Shown in pieces: positions 17,217 through 27,391 of a stretch of DNA of 64,000 nt. Position numbers and translations under genes: made by a program. Every line of letters starts with the position of its first letter. The stretch's first letter is position 1. The notes under the pieces were generated by a model that saw nothing but the letters and a program-made list of their open reading frames with translations, was not told where the DNA came from and did not search any database. The DNA comes from Phenylobacterium sp. (lineage in GTDB: Bacteria > Pseudomonadota > Alphaproteobacteria > Caulobacterales > Caulobacteraceae), in NCBI RefSeq assembly GCF_019636135.1, contig NZ_JAHBYD010000003.1, forward strand, positions 62,001 to 126,000. The letters run 5' to 3'.

Positions 17217-17636
17217 ATGGACGAGAAATCAGAAGTCATCGAGATGACGGTGGACATTGTTTCCGCCTACGTCAGCAACAACACTGTCGCGGCCGCCGAT
17301 CTGCCGGGCCTGATCCAGAGCGTCCACCGGGCGCTGGCCGGCGTCTCGTCGGGCGTCGAGGCCGTCGAGGCCGCGCCGAAGGAGCCGGCCGTGCCGATCC
17401 GCCGCTCGATCACGCCGGACCACCTCGTGTGCCTGGAAGACGGCCGCAAGTTCAAGTCGCTGAAGCGGCACCTGCGGACCAAGTACAACATGAGCCCCGA
17501 GGAGTACCGCGCGAAGTGGGGCCTGGCGAAGGACTATCCGATGGTCGCGCCGAACTACGCCAAGGCGCGCTCGGACCTCGCCAAGCAGATGGGCCTGGGC
17601 CAGGGCGGCCGCCAGGCGCCGAAGAAGAAGCGCTGA
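17217..17636 (+). CDS. MucR/Ros-family transcriptional regulator
   Basis: 139 residues. The N-terminus ([27 protein letters not shown]) and the core ([57 protein letters not shown]) match MucR/Ros. In Ros a Cys-Cys-His-His set binds zinc. Here the second Cys position is Asp (CLED) and the last His position is replaced in HLRTKYN. Some Ros homologues are known to fold without zinc, so it may still bind DNA. MucR proteins silence many genes at AT-rich DNA and work with CtrA in Caulobacter. Confidence 0.93.
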   Translation: MDEKSEVIEMTVDIVSAYVSNNTVAAADLPGLIQSVHRALAGVSSGVEAVEAAPKEPAVPIRRSITPDHLVCLEDGRKFKSLKRHLRTKYNMSPEEYRAKWGLAKDYPMVAPNYAKARSDLAKQMGLGQGGRQAPKKKR

Positions 17637-17638
17637 TA

Positions 17639-17722
17639 CCGCTCATCCCGCGGACGCCGGGATGAGCGGGGAGCGGGAATGAAATCGAAGCGCCCGCCGG
17701 ACCTCCGGCGGGCGTCTTCGTT
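17639..17722 (+). terminator. Double hairpin/terminator after mucR
   Basis: A 12-bp perfect stem, ccgctcatcccg (17639-17650) with cgggatgagcgg (17658-17669), starts 2 nt after the stop region. A second perfect 11-bp stem, cgcccgccgga (17691-17701) with tccggcgggcg (17704-17714), is followed by tcttcgtt. The second has the better terminator shape. Confidence 0.75.
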
Positions 17723-17852
17723 CCGGGCGCGGCGACGGGGCGCCGCTTCACCGGACTTTCGCATCGCGTTAACCACTTTCAGCTTGCCGCCGATTCGCGG
17801 GTCAGCGATTGTGATTCGTCATGAATCCAAGCGACTATCGGCGTAACTGAAG

Positions 17853-18350
17853 ATGGCGGCGCAGATCGGACCCCCGACCGCTGCGATCCGGGCTCACGAG
17901 GAGCTGTTCGCCTATTGGCGCTCGCTGTGCGGGGACGGCGCCGCGCCGCCGCGCCGCAAGGTCGACCCGGCGCACATGAAGCGCCTCTTGCCCACCGTCA
18001 GCCTGATCGAGACGCCGGAGGTGACCGGCGAGGACTACCGCGTGCGCCTGGCCGGGACCGGGCTCTACAGCGTCTACGGCCGCGAGATCACGGGGCGCTC
18101 GTTCGGCGAGGTCTACAATTCGGCCGCCGCCGACTACTGGCGCGGCGAGCTGGACAAGGTGGTCAGCGACCGGAAGCCCGGCGTGGGCGTACACAGCCTG
18201 GCCTGGCGGGGCGCCTCGCACCTGTCGATCCTCTGGATCCGCCTGCCGCTCGCCACCGACGGCGACGGCGTGGGCATGATCCTGGGCTACGACGCGGTCG
18301 TGGGCCTCCCGGCCGCCGCCAACCTCAGCGGCATCCGCCCGGCAGCCTAG
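17853..18350 (+). CDS. PAS_5-type single-domain protein (MopJ-like)
   Basis: 165 residues that form one PAS-like domain of the PF07310 type. After FAYWRSLCGDGAAPPRRKVDP come MKRLLPTVSLIETPEVTGEDYRVRLAGTGL, YGREITGRSFGEVYN and the strands VHSLAWRGASHLSILWIRLPL. Such proteins, for example Caulobacter MopJ, act as small signalling adaptors with no output domain. A TTAACCAC half-site lies about 80 nt upstream. The stop overlaps the sufE stop from the other strand by 4 nt, so the two genes converge. Function not established. Confidence 0.75.
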   Translation: MAAQIGPPTAAIRAHEELFAYWRSLCGDGAAPPRRKVDPAHMKRLLPTVSLIETPEVTGEDYRVRLAGTGLYSVYGREITGRSFGEVYNSAAADYWRGELDKVVSDRKPGVGVHSLAWRGASHLSILWIRLPLATDGDGVGMILGYDAVVGLPAAANLSGIRPAA

Positions 18351-18772
18351 GCCGCCTGCGCCAGTTCCGCGTCGCGGCGGATACGGGCGACCATCGAAGC
18401 CAGGCCGTTGGAGCGCTGCGAGGAGAGCGCGCCGGTGAGGCCCAGCTTGTCGAAGGCGGCCCTGGCGTCGAAGGCGAGGATCTCGGCGGGCGTCCGGCCG
18501 GAATAGAGGCGCAGCACGATGGCGATCAGGCCGCGCACGATGTGGGCGTCGCTGTCGCCGCGGAACCGCAGCGTCCCGTCGGCTTGCGGCTCGGTCACCA
18601 GCCACACCTGGCTGGCGCAGCCGCGGACCTTGGTGAGGTCGTTGCGTTCGACGTCGGAGAGCGGGGCGAGGTCCCTGCCCAGCTCGATCACATAGCGATA
18701 GCGCTCCTCCCAGTCGCCCAGGAGGTCGAACTCGTCGGCGAGTTCCGAAAGCGCGTCGTCGATGCCGGCCAT
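18347..18772 (-). CDS. sufE: SufE-family cysteine desulfuration protein
   Basis: 141 residues matching SufE: ELADEFDLLGDWEERYRYVIELGRDL, active-site Cys in VRGCASQVWLV, then DSDAHIVRGLIAIVLRLYSGRTP and the Leu-rich C-terminus with LSSQRSNGLASMV. SufE accepts persulfide sulfur from the SufS desulfurase for Fe-S cluster assembly. sufS is not in the window. It sits between the PAS protein and an orphan kinase, an arrangement also recalled near divJ in Caulobacter. Confidence 0.95.
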   Translation of the reverse strand: MAGIDDALSELADEFDLLGDWEERYRYVIELGRDLAPLSDVERNDLTKVRGCASQVWLVTEPQADGTLRFRGDSDAHIVRGLIAIVLRLYSGRTPAEILAFDARAAFDKLGLTGALSSQRSNGLASMVARIRRDAELAQAA

Positions 18773-18816
18773 GTGCGGCGGGAGTTAAGGGGCAGGGGGC
18801 CGAGGCGCAACCGGGT

Positions 18817-19569
18817 TCACCCCGCGGGCAGGCGCACGACGGCGGTGAGGCCCTGGCCGGGCGCGGAGACCAGGCGCAGGCGCCCGCCCATGGCGCGGCA
18901 GGTGAGGTCGGCGATCGGCAGGCCCAGGCCCGCGCCCTCGGCCTTGCGGGTGAGCGCCGTCTCGGCCTGCTCGAACGGCGCCATCAGGCGCGGGATCTCG
19001 TCGGGATCGACACCTTCGCCCTCGTCGCGGATCGAGAGCTCGACCATGCCGTCCTGGGCCTGGGCCGACGCCCGGATCACGGAGCCCTCCGGCGAGAAGG
19101 CGATGGCGTTCTGGAGGAGCTGGGTCAGCACCTGGCGCAGGCCGCGGTGGTCGGCCATCACGCACGGGAGCGGCCCGGCGATCTCGATGCCGACGCTGCG
19201 GGCGGCCATCTCGGGCCGCAGGCTCGGCAGGACGTCGTCGAGGGCGGTGTCGAGGGGTTCGCTGGCGGCGTCGAAGTCGATCGTGCGGCCTTCGAGGCGG
19301 GCGATCTCCAACACCTGATTGACGAGTTTCAACAGTTTATGGCCGCTGGCGTGGATGATCCCGGCATATTCCTTGTACTGGGGAGCCCCCAGGGGGCCGT
19401 ACAGTTCGGAATTGAGAATTTCCGAGAACCCCAGGATCGAGTTCAAGGGGGTGCGTAGCTCATGACTGACCATCCGCAGAAACGATCGCTTCTGCTCGTC
19501 CATGGCCGCCTCGAGGCGGGCCTGGGCTCGGCTGGCGCCGCTGGACGGGGAATCGGCTTCTTGAGCCAT
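18817..19569 (-). CDS. Soluble sensor histidine kinase, PdhS/DivJ-like core
   Basis: About 250 residues from the ATG at 19569; 19 more residues upstream are Arg/Pro-rich and unlikely. After a short linker the kinase core shows H-box MVSHELRTPLNSILGFSEIL, LYGPLGAPQYKEYAGIIHASG, N-box QLLQNAIAF, G1 RDEGEGV and G2 GAGLGLPIA. The segment after the H-box closely resembles the DivJ/PleC/PdhS group, including the adjacent DivJ. No transmembrane or PAS domain is present. It lies head-to-head with divJ over about 160 nt. Confidence 0.88.
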   Translation of the reverse strand: MAQEADSPSSGASRAQARLEAAMDEQKRSFLRMVSHELRTPLNSILGFSEILNSELYGPLGAPQYKEYAGIIHASGHKLLKLVNQVLEIARLEGRTIDFDAASEPLDTALDDVLPSLRPEMAARSVGIEIAGPLPCVMADHRGLRQVLTQLLQNAIAFSPEGSVIRASAQAQDGMVELSIRDEGEGVDPDEIPRLMAPFEQAETALTRKAEGAGLGLPIADLTCRAMGGRLRLVSAPGQGLTAVVRLPAG

Positions 19570-19727
19570 GGGTCGGCGGCGCGCCTGCAGGGTCGAGGGC
19601 CGCAAGCTGGCGCAAGGCGGTTGCAAAAGTCTTGCGCGACGGCCGTGGCCCGCGCGTACGCTCGCGCGAATCTGGCCCCACGGCTAGTCTCGGCCTCCGA
19701 ACCTGACGGGGCTGTCTGAGGTTCTCC

Positions 19728-21386
<1,659 letters not shown>

Positions 21387-21662
21387 TCGGAAGGCGGTCC
21401 TTCTCCCCTTGGGGGAGAAGGTGTCAGCCGCAGGCTCCGGAAGTGAGGCCGCGCTGAGCCGGCGACGTTCTGCGCGCCGCAGGCGCTGTGATTTCGAACC
21501 ACCAAGGCCACCAAGAACACCAAGGGCGACGCCAACCTCTTTGTGACCTTGGTGGACTTGGTGTCGAACAGGCGGCGCTGACGCGCCCTTGCGATTGGAG
21601 GGCGCGAACGCCCCTCATCCGGCATGCTACGCGCCACCTTCTCCTCAGGGAGAAGGGCGTCG
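21387..21662. repeat. Intergenic repeat cluster including hairpin element B
   Basis: Two Caulobacterales-like repeats are nested here. An outer pair of ccttctcccc/ggagaagg segments lies at 21400-21421 and near 21640-21658. Inside, element B runs 21471-21568: GC block tgcgcgccgcaggcgctg, arm ttcgaaccaccaaggccacc (from 21493) and the imperfect complement ending gtgtcgaa (21568). It has the same design as elements A, C and D. No gene is supported in these 276 nt. Confidence 0.6.
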
Positions 21663-22553
21663 TTAGCGCGAGGCGATCTGGAGGAAGGCGCGGCCGGCGG
21701 CGAAGTCGCCCACCTCGACGTAGGCCGTGCGCGAGCGGCCGCCCGGCAGCATGAACTCGACGGCGACGGCCTCGCGGGGGTCGAGCTCGCTGAGGGCCTG
21801 CACCGCGGCCGTGGGGAAGCGGAAGGCCCAGCCGCCCGCATAGCCCTTGGGCAGCAGCTCGGTCTCGGCGCCGGCGCGGGCCTCGGCGATGTAGCTCCGG
21901 GTGGCCGACGACGGGGGCAGCTTCTTCGACAGCGGCTGGCGGCCGGCGAGCAGGTAGGGGCCCATGGTGCGGCCGGTGTCGCGCATGACGAGGCGGGCCG
22001 AATAGGGCGCGGCCTTGTCGGAGAAGGCGCCCACGGCGACGAGGGCGCTCTGGTTGTCCTGGCGGCCGGCGAGGCCGAAGATCATGCGGTTCGAGCCGAA
22101 GTCCGCGCTCTGCGACAGGCGCCAGCGCGCGGTGCGGCCGACGCCGCGGTCGGCGCGCCATTCGGTGAGGTCGCCCGGATAGACCATGCGCTGGATGCGC
22201 GCGTAGCTGCCGTAGGCGGCCTGGATGCGGGCGGCCTGGCTGGCGATCAGCGGGCTCGCGCAGTCGATCTGGGCCGCGCGGCCCCTGGCGTTCTTCTCGA
22301 TGGCGGCCAGCGACTTGAGGTCGGCCCCGGCGCGCAGGGCCGCGCCCCGGGCCTGGGCCGCGCCGGCGGCCAGCGCCGAAGACACCGCGGGCGTGAACAG
22401 GTCGCAGCGGCTGTCCGCCGCCGTCATCACCGTCCGCTCGAAGAAGAGGTCCGCCGGCTGGGCCAGCGCCGCCGCAGGGAGGGCGATCGCCGCCGCGGCC
22501 CCTGCGAACCCCAACACCCGAGACGTCGGCCCGGCGCTTCTGCGCGAGCTCAT
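21663..22553 (-). CDS. Exported protein of unknown function
   Basis: 296 residues with a signal peptide: basic start, hydrophobic VLGFAGAAAAIALPAAALA and a predicted Ala-X-Ala cleavage near residue 31. The mature part contains VMTAADSRCDLFT, a Cys-containing helical region to about residue 130, then strand-rich sequence with QSALVAVGAFSDKAAPYSARLVM and AVAVEFMLPGGRSRTAYVEVGDFAAGRAFLQ. No enzymatic motif is recognised. It follows divJ tail to tail across repeat DNA. It is probably periplasmic; its role is unknown. Confidence 0.75.
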   Translation of the reverse strand: MSSRRSAGPTSRVLGFAGAAAAIALPAAALAQPADLFFERTVMTAADSRCDLFTPAVSSALAAGAAQARGAALRAGADLKSLAAIEKNARGRAAQIDCASPLIASQAARIQAAYGSYARIQRMVYPGDLTEWRADRGVGRTARWRLSQSADFGSNRMIFGLAGRQDNQSALVAVGAFSDKAAPYSARLVMRDTGRTMGPYLLAGRQPLSKKLPPSSATRSYIAEARAGAETELLPKGYAGGWAFRFPTAAVQALSELDPREAVAVEFMLPGGRSRTAYVEVGDFAAGRAFLQIASR

Positions 22554-22694
22554 GCGTCCTCAAATCCACCATCGTTCGCGGCCGTGGTTCCGGCCGTCTG
22601 ACGGACGCGGCTTACCCTCGGGACGGTTGAGGCCCGGTGGACGGACAGGGTTAACGATTTCAAACGGGCGTTAGACGCGCTAACTGCATCGCCG

Positions 22695-23027
22695 ATGCTG
22701 CTGTCCACCGACATCTGGGTCGGCGCCCTCATCCGCCGCGTCGAGATCGGCGGCGGCTTCGCCGTCGTGGCGCGCAAGGGCGACCCCCGGGCCGGGGCGG
22801 TCCTGGTGAAGGTGCTGAATCGGACGGACGGGACGGCGCGGCTTCTGTCGGAGGCCACGCGCGGCGACGGCGACCGGGTCTGGATGGAGCCGGCGGCGTC
22901 GCGGGAAGAGGGCGACCTCGACCGCTACATCGAGCGCGCGGTCCGGATCGATCCGGACGTCTGGGTGGTCGAGATCGAGGATCGTGAGGGCCGCCACTTC
23001 CTGGTTGAGCCGGTGGAGAAGGCCTGA
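22695..23027 (+). CDS. DUF1491 family protein
   Basis: 110 residues, full length for DUF1491. Family features: LLSTDIWVGALIRRVEIGGGFAVVARKGD near the start, GAVLVKVLNRTDG, then DRYIERAVRIDPDVWVVEIEDREGRHFL at the end. The family is widespread in alphaproteobacteria and has no defined role. It reads divergently from the exported protein, and its stop is 66 nt before the acyl-CoA ligase start. Confidence 0.88.
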   Translation: MLLSTDIWVGALIRRVEIGGGFAVVARKGDPRAGAVLVKVLNRTDGTARLLSEATRGDGDRVWMEPAASREEGDLDRYIERAVRIDPDVWVVEIEDREGRHFLVEPVEKA

Positions 23028-23092
23028 GTAGTTTTTGTTTGCAACCAACGGCGCCCCAAGACGCCGGCACGAGATCAAGGGATGAAAACGGA

Positions 23093-24790
23093 ATGCACTA
23101 CGCGGAACTGAACAAGGCCTGGGACGAGCTGACCGGGCCGGGCGCGCCGCTGGAGGTGGTGGACGTCGAGGTGCGCGGGGTTCCCGTGCGCGCCTTCAGG
23201 AACGCGCCGCCCAGCGTGCGGGCGCTGTGGCTGTCGTCGGCCCAGTTCGCCGACCGCGACTACCTGGTGTTCGGCGACGAGCGGATCACCTACGCCGAGG
23301 CGCACCGGCGGGTGGCCTCGACGGCCAACTGGCTGCTGGCGAACGGGGTGAAGCCCGGCGACCGCGTGGCGGTGGCCATGCGCAACTATCCGGAGTGGAT
23401 GCTGATCTACTGGGCCTGCGCCTGCATCGGCGTGGCGTGCGTGGGCATGAACGCCTGGTGGACCGCACCCGAGATGGCCTACGGCATGAAGGACGCCGCG
23501 CCCAAGGTGCTGTTCGCCGACGCCGAGCGGATCGCGCGGCTGAACGAGCAGCCGGAGATGCTGGGCGGCGCGATCCTCGTGGCGGTGCGGACCGACCCGC
23601 CGGCCGGGGCGGTCGCGTGGTCGGACGTGGTGGGCCATGGCGGCGCGCTGCCCGACGTCGGGATCGATCCTGACAGCGACCTCTGCATCTTCTACACCTC
23701 GGGGACCACGGGCTTCCCGAAGGGCGCACAGCTCACCCACCGGAGCTGCATCAACAACCTGATGAACATGATGTTCGCGGGCCAGGTGACGGCGCTGGCG
23801 ACCCAGCGCGGCATGGGCGTCACGCCCGATCCGACCGTCGCGCCGCCGATCCCGGTGAGCCTGGTGACCACGCCGCTGTTCCACGTCACGGCCAACAACT
23901 GCGCCGCCTACGCCACCACCGCCGCCGGCGGGAAGATGGTGCTGATGTACAAGTGGGACGTGGTCGAGGCGCTGAAGCTGATCGAGCGCGAGCGCTGCAC
24001 CTCGGCCGGCGGCGTGCCGGTGATGGCGCGCGAGATGATCATGCACCCCGACTTCGCCAAGTACGACACCTCCAGCCTGCTCACCATGGGCGGCGGCGGG
24101 GCGCAGTTGCAGCCCGACCTGGTGGACAAGATCGACAAGGCCGTCGCGACCGCGCGGCCGAACACCGGCTACGGCATGACCGAGACGTCGGGGATCATCA
24201 CCTCGATCTCGGGCGACTTCTTCGTGGACAAGCCCGCGAGCTGCGGCCGCGCCATGCCCACCTTCGAGGTGCAGGTGGTGGGCGACGACGGCCAGGCGCT
24301 GCCGGCCGGCCAGCCGGGCGAGCTGTGGGTGCGCGGCGCCTCGGTGATCAAGGGCTACATCAACCGCCCCGACGCGACGGCCGAGTCGATCACCGACGGC
24401 TGGCTGCACACCGGCGACGTCGCCTACCTGGACGAGGAGGGCTTCATCTATCTGGTGGACCGCAAGAAGGACATGGTCCTGCGAGGCGGCGAGAACATCT
24501 ACTGCGTCGAGGTCGAGGCCGCGGTGCATCGCGATCCGGCGGTGGCCGAGTGCTGCGTGTTCGGCGTGCCGGACGACCGGATGGGCGAGGAGGTCGGCGC
24601 CGCCATCGTGCCGCAGCCGGGCCAGACGCTCACGGCCGGGCAGGTTCGCGCGGCGGTCGGCGCCCAGATCGCGAAGCACAAGGTGCCGCGCTACATCTGG
24701 ATCCTGCAGGATCTGATCCCGCGCAACGCCAACGGCAAGTTCCTGAAGCGCGAGCTGCGCGAGACGCTGCAGGTGGCCGAGGCGGAGTAA
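23093..24790 (+). CDS. Class I adenylate-forming acyl-CoA ligase
   Basis: About 565 residues from the ATG at 23093 (MHYAELNKAWDELTG), preceded by AAGGGATG; a TTG at 23039 adds unlikely residues. Motifs: LCIFYTSGTTGFPKGAQLTH (P-loop), YGMTETSG, LHTGDVAYLDEEGFIYLVDRKKDM, GGENIYCVEVE and the catalytic Lys in NANGKFLKRELR. It makes acyl-CoA from a fatty or aromatic acid. Together with the flavin-dependent oxidoreductase 82 nt downstream it may degrade a hydrophobic substrate. Confidence 0.93.
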   Translation: MHYAELNKAWDELTGPGAPLEVVDVEVRGVPVRAFRNAPPSVRALWLSSAQFADRDYLVFGDERITYAEAHRRVASTANWLLANGVKPGDRVAVAMRNYPEWMLIYWACACIGVACVGMNAWWTAPEMAYGMKDAAPKVLFADAERIARLNEQPEMLGGAILVAVRTDPPAGAVAWSDVVGHGGALPDVGIDPDSDLCIFYTSGTTGFPKGAQLTHRSCINNLMNMMFAGQVTALATQRGMGVTPDPTVAPPIPVSLVTTPLFHVTANNCAAYATTAAGGKMVLMYKWDVVEALKLIERERCTSAGGVPVMAREMIMHPDFAKYDTSSLLTMGGGGAQLQPDLVDKIDKAVATARPNTGYGMTETSGIITSISGDFFVDKPASCGRAMPTFEVQVVGDDGQALPAGQPGELWVRGASVIKGYINRPDATAESITDGWLHTGDVAYLDEEGFIYLVDRKKDMVLRGGENIYCVEVEAAVHRDPAVAECCVFGVPDDRMGEEVGAAIVPQPGQTLTAGQVRAAVGAQIAKHKVPRYIWILQDLIPRNANGKFLKRELRETLQVAEAE

Positions 24791-24872
24791 GCCGCCGCCG
24801 GTTGACGTTGGGTCGGTATGGCCAAGTGATCAGCCGTCACTTACGAATTCGGGAAACCCTGGGAGGGGACAA

Positions 24873-26123
24873 ATGGCCCGTATGAAGTTCGGTGCGTTCC
24901 TGGCGCCGCATCACCCCATCGGCGAGCACCCGATGCTGCAGATGCGCAACGACATCAGGTTCGCGGCGCACCTGGACGAGCTGGGCTTCGACGAGTTCTG
25001 GGTGGGCGAGCACCACTCGACGGGCTGGGAAGTCATCGCCTCGCCGGAGATGTTCCTGGCGGCGGTCGCCGAGCGCACGCAGCGGATCCGGCTGGGCACG
25101 GGCGTGGTCTCGCTGCCCTACCACCACCCGTTCAACGTGGCGCAGCGGATGGTGCAACTGGACCACATGAGCCGCGGCCGGGTGATCTTCGGCACGGGCC
25201 CCGGGGCGCTGCCGTCGGACGCCTACATGCTGGGGATCGACCCGATGACCCAGCGCGACCGCCAGGACGAGGCGATCGGCGTGCTGCAGCGGCTGTTCCG
25301 CGGCGAGCGGGTCACCCACGAAAGCGACTGGTTCACCCTGAAGGACGCGCGCCTGCAACTCTTCCCGCTGCAGGAGGAGCTGCCGATGGTGACGGCCTCG
25401 TCGATCAGCCCGTCGGGCATGACGCTGGCGGGCAAGTACGGCATCGGGGTGCTGTCGATCGGCTCGAACTCGGACGCGGGGCTCGCGGCGCTGCCGACGC
25501 AGTGGGGCTTCGCCGAGCAGGCCGCCGCCAAGCACGGCAAGACCGTGAGCCGCGACAACTGGCGCGTGCTGATGACCTGGCACATCGCCGAGACGCGCGA
25601 GCAGGCCATCGCGGAGTCGGCCCAGGGCCTCATGCACTGGCACAACGAGTACACGGTCGGCACGCTGATGCGGCCGGGCGCCGAGGTGTTCAAGTCTCCG
25701 GAGGAAGCCGTCGAGCAGACCGCGTTCGCGCCGGGCTCGGCGGCGGTGATCGGGACGCCGGACGACCTGGTGGCGGCGATCCGCAAGCTCGCGGCGTCGG
25801 CGGGCGGGTTCGGGACCGTGCTGGGCTTCGCGCACGACTGGGCCAACCGCGAGGCGACCAGCCGTAGCTGGGAACTGGTGGCGCGCTACGTGATCCCCGA
25901 GATCCACGGGCTGCTCGACGGCTACCGGGATTCACGCGCCTACGTGATCGAGCACCGCGAGTCGTTCGAGCGGGCGGGGCAGGCGGTGCTGGCCAAGATC
26001 ATGTCGCACGAGGGCGCGGCCAAGGCGCTGCAGGAAGGCATGCAGGCCCAGACCGCCATGCGCTCGCCCAACGCGCCCGACCTGAACAAGGCCGCGAAGG
26101 ACGCCGCGAAGGCCACGAAGTAG
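24873..26123 (+). CDS. LLM-class flavin-dependent oxidoreductase
   Basis: 416 residues with the bacterial luciferase-like TIM barrel. MKFGAFLAPHHPIGEHPML, DELGFDEFWVGEHHSTGWEVIASPEMFLAAV, RLGTGVVSLPYHHPFNVAQRMVQLD and SRGRVIFGTGPGALPSDAYMLGID are the flavin-binding barrel strands. An extended C-terminal helical region follows from about residue 300. This resembles limonene monooxygenase-like and related members that use reduced FMN. A flavin reductase partner is not adjacent. GGGAGGGG lies just before the ATG as a strong ribosome site. Confidence 0.92.
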   Translation: MARMKFGAFLAPHHPIGEHPMLQMRNDIRFAAHLDELGFDEFWVGEHHSTGWEVIASPEMFLAAVAERTQRIRLGTGVVSLPYHHPFNVAQRMVQLDHMSRGRVIFGTGPGALPSDAYMLGIDPMTQRDRQDEAIGVLQRLFRGERVTHESDWFTLKDARLQLFPLQEELPMVTASSISPSGMTLAGKYGIGVLSIGSNSDAGLAALPTQWGFAEQAAAKHGKTVSRDNWRVLMTWHIAETREQAIAESAQGLMHWHNEYTVGTLMRPGAEVFKSPEEAVEQTAFAPGSAAVIGTPDDLVAAIRKLAASAGGFGTVLGFAHDWANREATSRSWELVARYVIPEIHGLLDGYRDSRAYVIEHRESFERAGQAVLAKIMSHEGAAKALQEGMQAQTAMRSPNAPDLNKAAKDAAKATK

Positions 26124-26132
26124 GTCTCCGGC

Positions 26133-26648
26133 TCAGCGCGCCTCGGCGCGAACCGGCAGGCGCCAGTTCGGGCGGATGAAGTGGCAGGTGTAGCCGTTGG
26201 GGATGCGCTCCAGGTAGTCCTGGTGCTCGTCCTCGGCCTCCCAGAACGGTCCGGCCGCCGTCACCTCGGTGACGACCTTCCCCGGCCACAGGCCGGAGGC
26301 ATCCACGTCCGCGATCGTCTCCAGCGCGACGCGCTTCTGTTCGTCGCTCGTGTAGAAGATCGCCGAGCGGTAGCTGGGGCCGATGTCGTTGCCCTGCCGG
26401 TCCTTCGTCGTCGGGTCGTGGATCTGGAAGAAGAACTCCAGGAGCTGGCGGAAGCCGATCTGCGCGGGGTCGAAGATGATCTCGATCGCCTCGGCGTGCG
26501 TGCCGTGGTTGCGGTAGGTGGCGTTGGGCACGTCGCCGCCCGAGTAGCCGACGCGGGTCTTCAGCACGCCCGGATGGCGGCGCAGCAGGTCCTGCACGCC
26601 CCAGAAGCAGCCGCCGGCGAGGATGGCGGTTTCGGTCGTGGCGGTCAT
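26133..26648 (-). CDS. msrA: Peptide methionine sulfoxide reductase A
   Basis: 171 residues. The active-site motif [17 protein letters not shown] holds the catalytic Cys. [39 protein letters not shown] and the tail [19 protein letters not shown] are all characteristic. A single Cys remains in the tail for recycling. The enzyme repairs methionine-S-sulfoxide in proteins. It converges with the flavin oxidoreductase with only 9 nt between stops. Confidence 0.96.
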   Translation of the reverse strand: MTATTETAILAGGCFWGVQDLLRRHPGVLKTRVGYSGGDVPNATYRNHGTHAEAIEIIFDPAQIGFRQLLEFFFQIHDPTTKDRQGNDIGPSYRSAIFYTSDEQKRVALETIADVDASGLWPGKVVTEVTAAGPFWEAEDEHQDYLERIPNGYTCHFIRPNWRLPVRAEAR

Positions 26649-26729
26649 CGGATGGTCCTCCTGTCGGGCGCGATCCTCAGATAATGCTCGCGGACCGAAC
26701 TTGAAGCCACCGCCCCGGCGACGAGGCCC

Positions 26730-27074
26730 TCAGCGGCCCAGGACGACGTCGACCCCCGCCAGGATGAGATCGAGCTGCCGCCGGGTCACCGCGCCGACCC
26801 GTTCGGTCAACTGGCCCTTGTCGACTGTGGTGATCAGCGAGACGTTGGCCACGGAGTCGCGGTCGAGGCCTGTCGCGCCGGCCGGCAGGCGCACGTTGCC
26901 CGGCGCGTCGCCCCACTTCAGGTTGCTGGTCAGCGGCACGCACACCACCGTGCCGATCCGGCTGAGGTTGAGCGCGTCGCCCTGCACGACGACGACGGGC
27001 CGCCGATAGCCGGGCGCCGAGCCGATCGGTTCGCCGAGGTCGGCCCACCAGATCTCGGCCTGGGCGATCACCAC
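26730..27074 (-). CDS. MazF/PemK-family endoribonuclease toxin
   Basis: 114 residues: AEIWWADLGEPIGSAPGYRRPVVVVQGDALN, VVCVPLTSNLKWGDAPGNVRLPAG, and VANVSLITTVDKGQLTERVG. This is the MazF SH3-like fold, with the conserved GYRRPVVV loop and the Thr/Ser of VPLTSN. It starts with GTG at 27074 and overlaps the antitoxin stop by 7 nt. MazF toxins cut mRNA at short sequences and are neutralised by the antitoxin. Confidence 0.92.
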   Translation of the reverse strand: MVIAQAEIWWADLGEPIGSAPGYRRPVVVVQGDALNLSRIGTVVCVPLTSNLKWGDAPGNVRLPAGATGLDRDSVANVSLITTVDKGQLTERVGAVTRRQLDLILAGVDVVLGR

Positions 27075-27304
27075 TCGGTGCGGCCGAGCGCCCGGCGCGC
27101 CGCGGCGCGGGAGAAGGCGTCGTCCTCGGCGCCGACGTCCTCCACCACCCGGTTCATGAGCGCGGTGACCCGCTCGGGGGCGTGGTGGCCGACGAACTCG
27201 GCCAGGGCGCGGGCATAGACGTCGCTGCGGGACGTCCTGAGCGTGGCCACGAGCGCCTCGGCGTCTTCGAAGATGGCGTCGGGCAGGGAGACGGTGACTT
27301 TCAT
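27068..27304 (-). CDS. Ribbon-helix-helix antitoxin of the MazF pair
   Basis: 78 residues from the ATG at 27304: MKVTVSLPDAIFEDAEALV, then TSRSDVYARALAEFVGHHAPERV, a ribbon-helix-helix DNA-binding domain, and an acidic toxin-binding tail DVGAEDDAFSRAAARRALGRTEW. A much longer minus-strand frame into prfC is spurious. It is the first gene of the pair, as expected, and reads divergently from prfC, sharing an 87-nt intergenic region. Confidence 0.9.
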   Translation of the reverse strand: MKVTVSLPDAIFEDAEALVATLRTSRSDVYARALAEFVGHHAPERVTALMNRVVEDVGAEDDAFSRAAARRALGRTEW

Positions 27305-27391
27305 ACCAAAAGTATGACCGCCCGGCGCGCCGCGTTCAATGCTTGCGGAAAGTGGTGTGCGGCCCCGGTTTCGTGCTAGGCGCGGCGCCCC

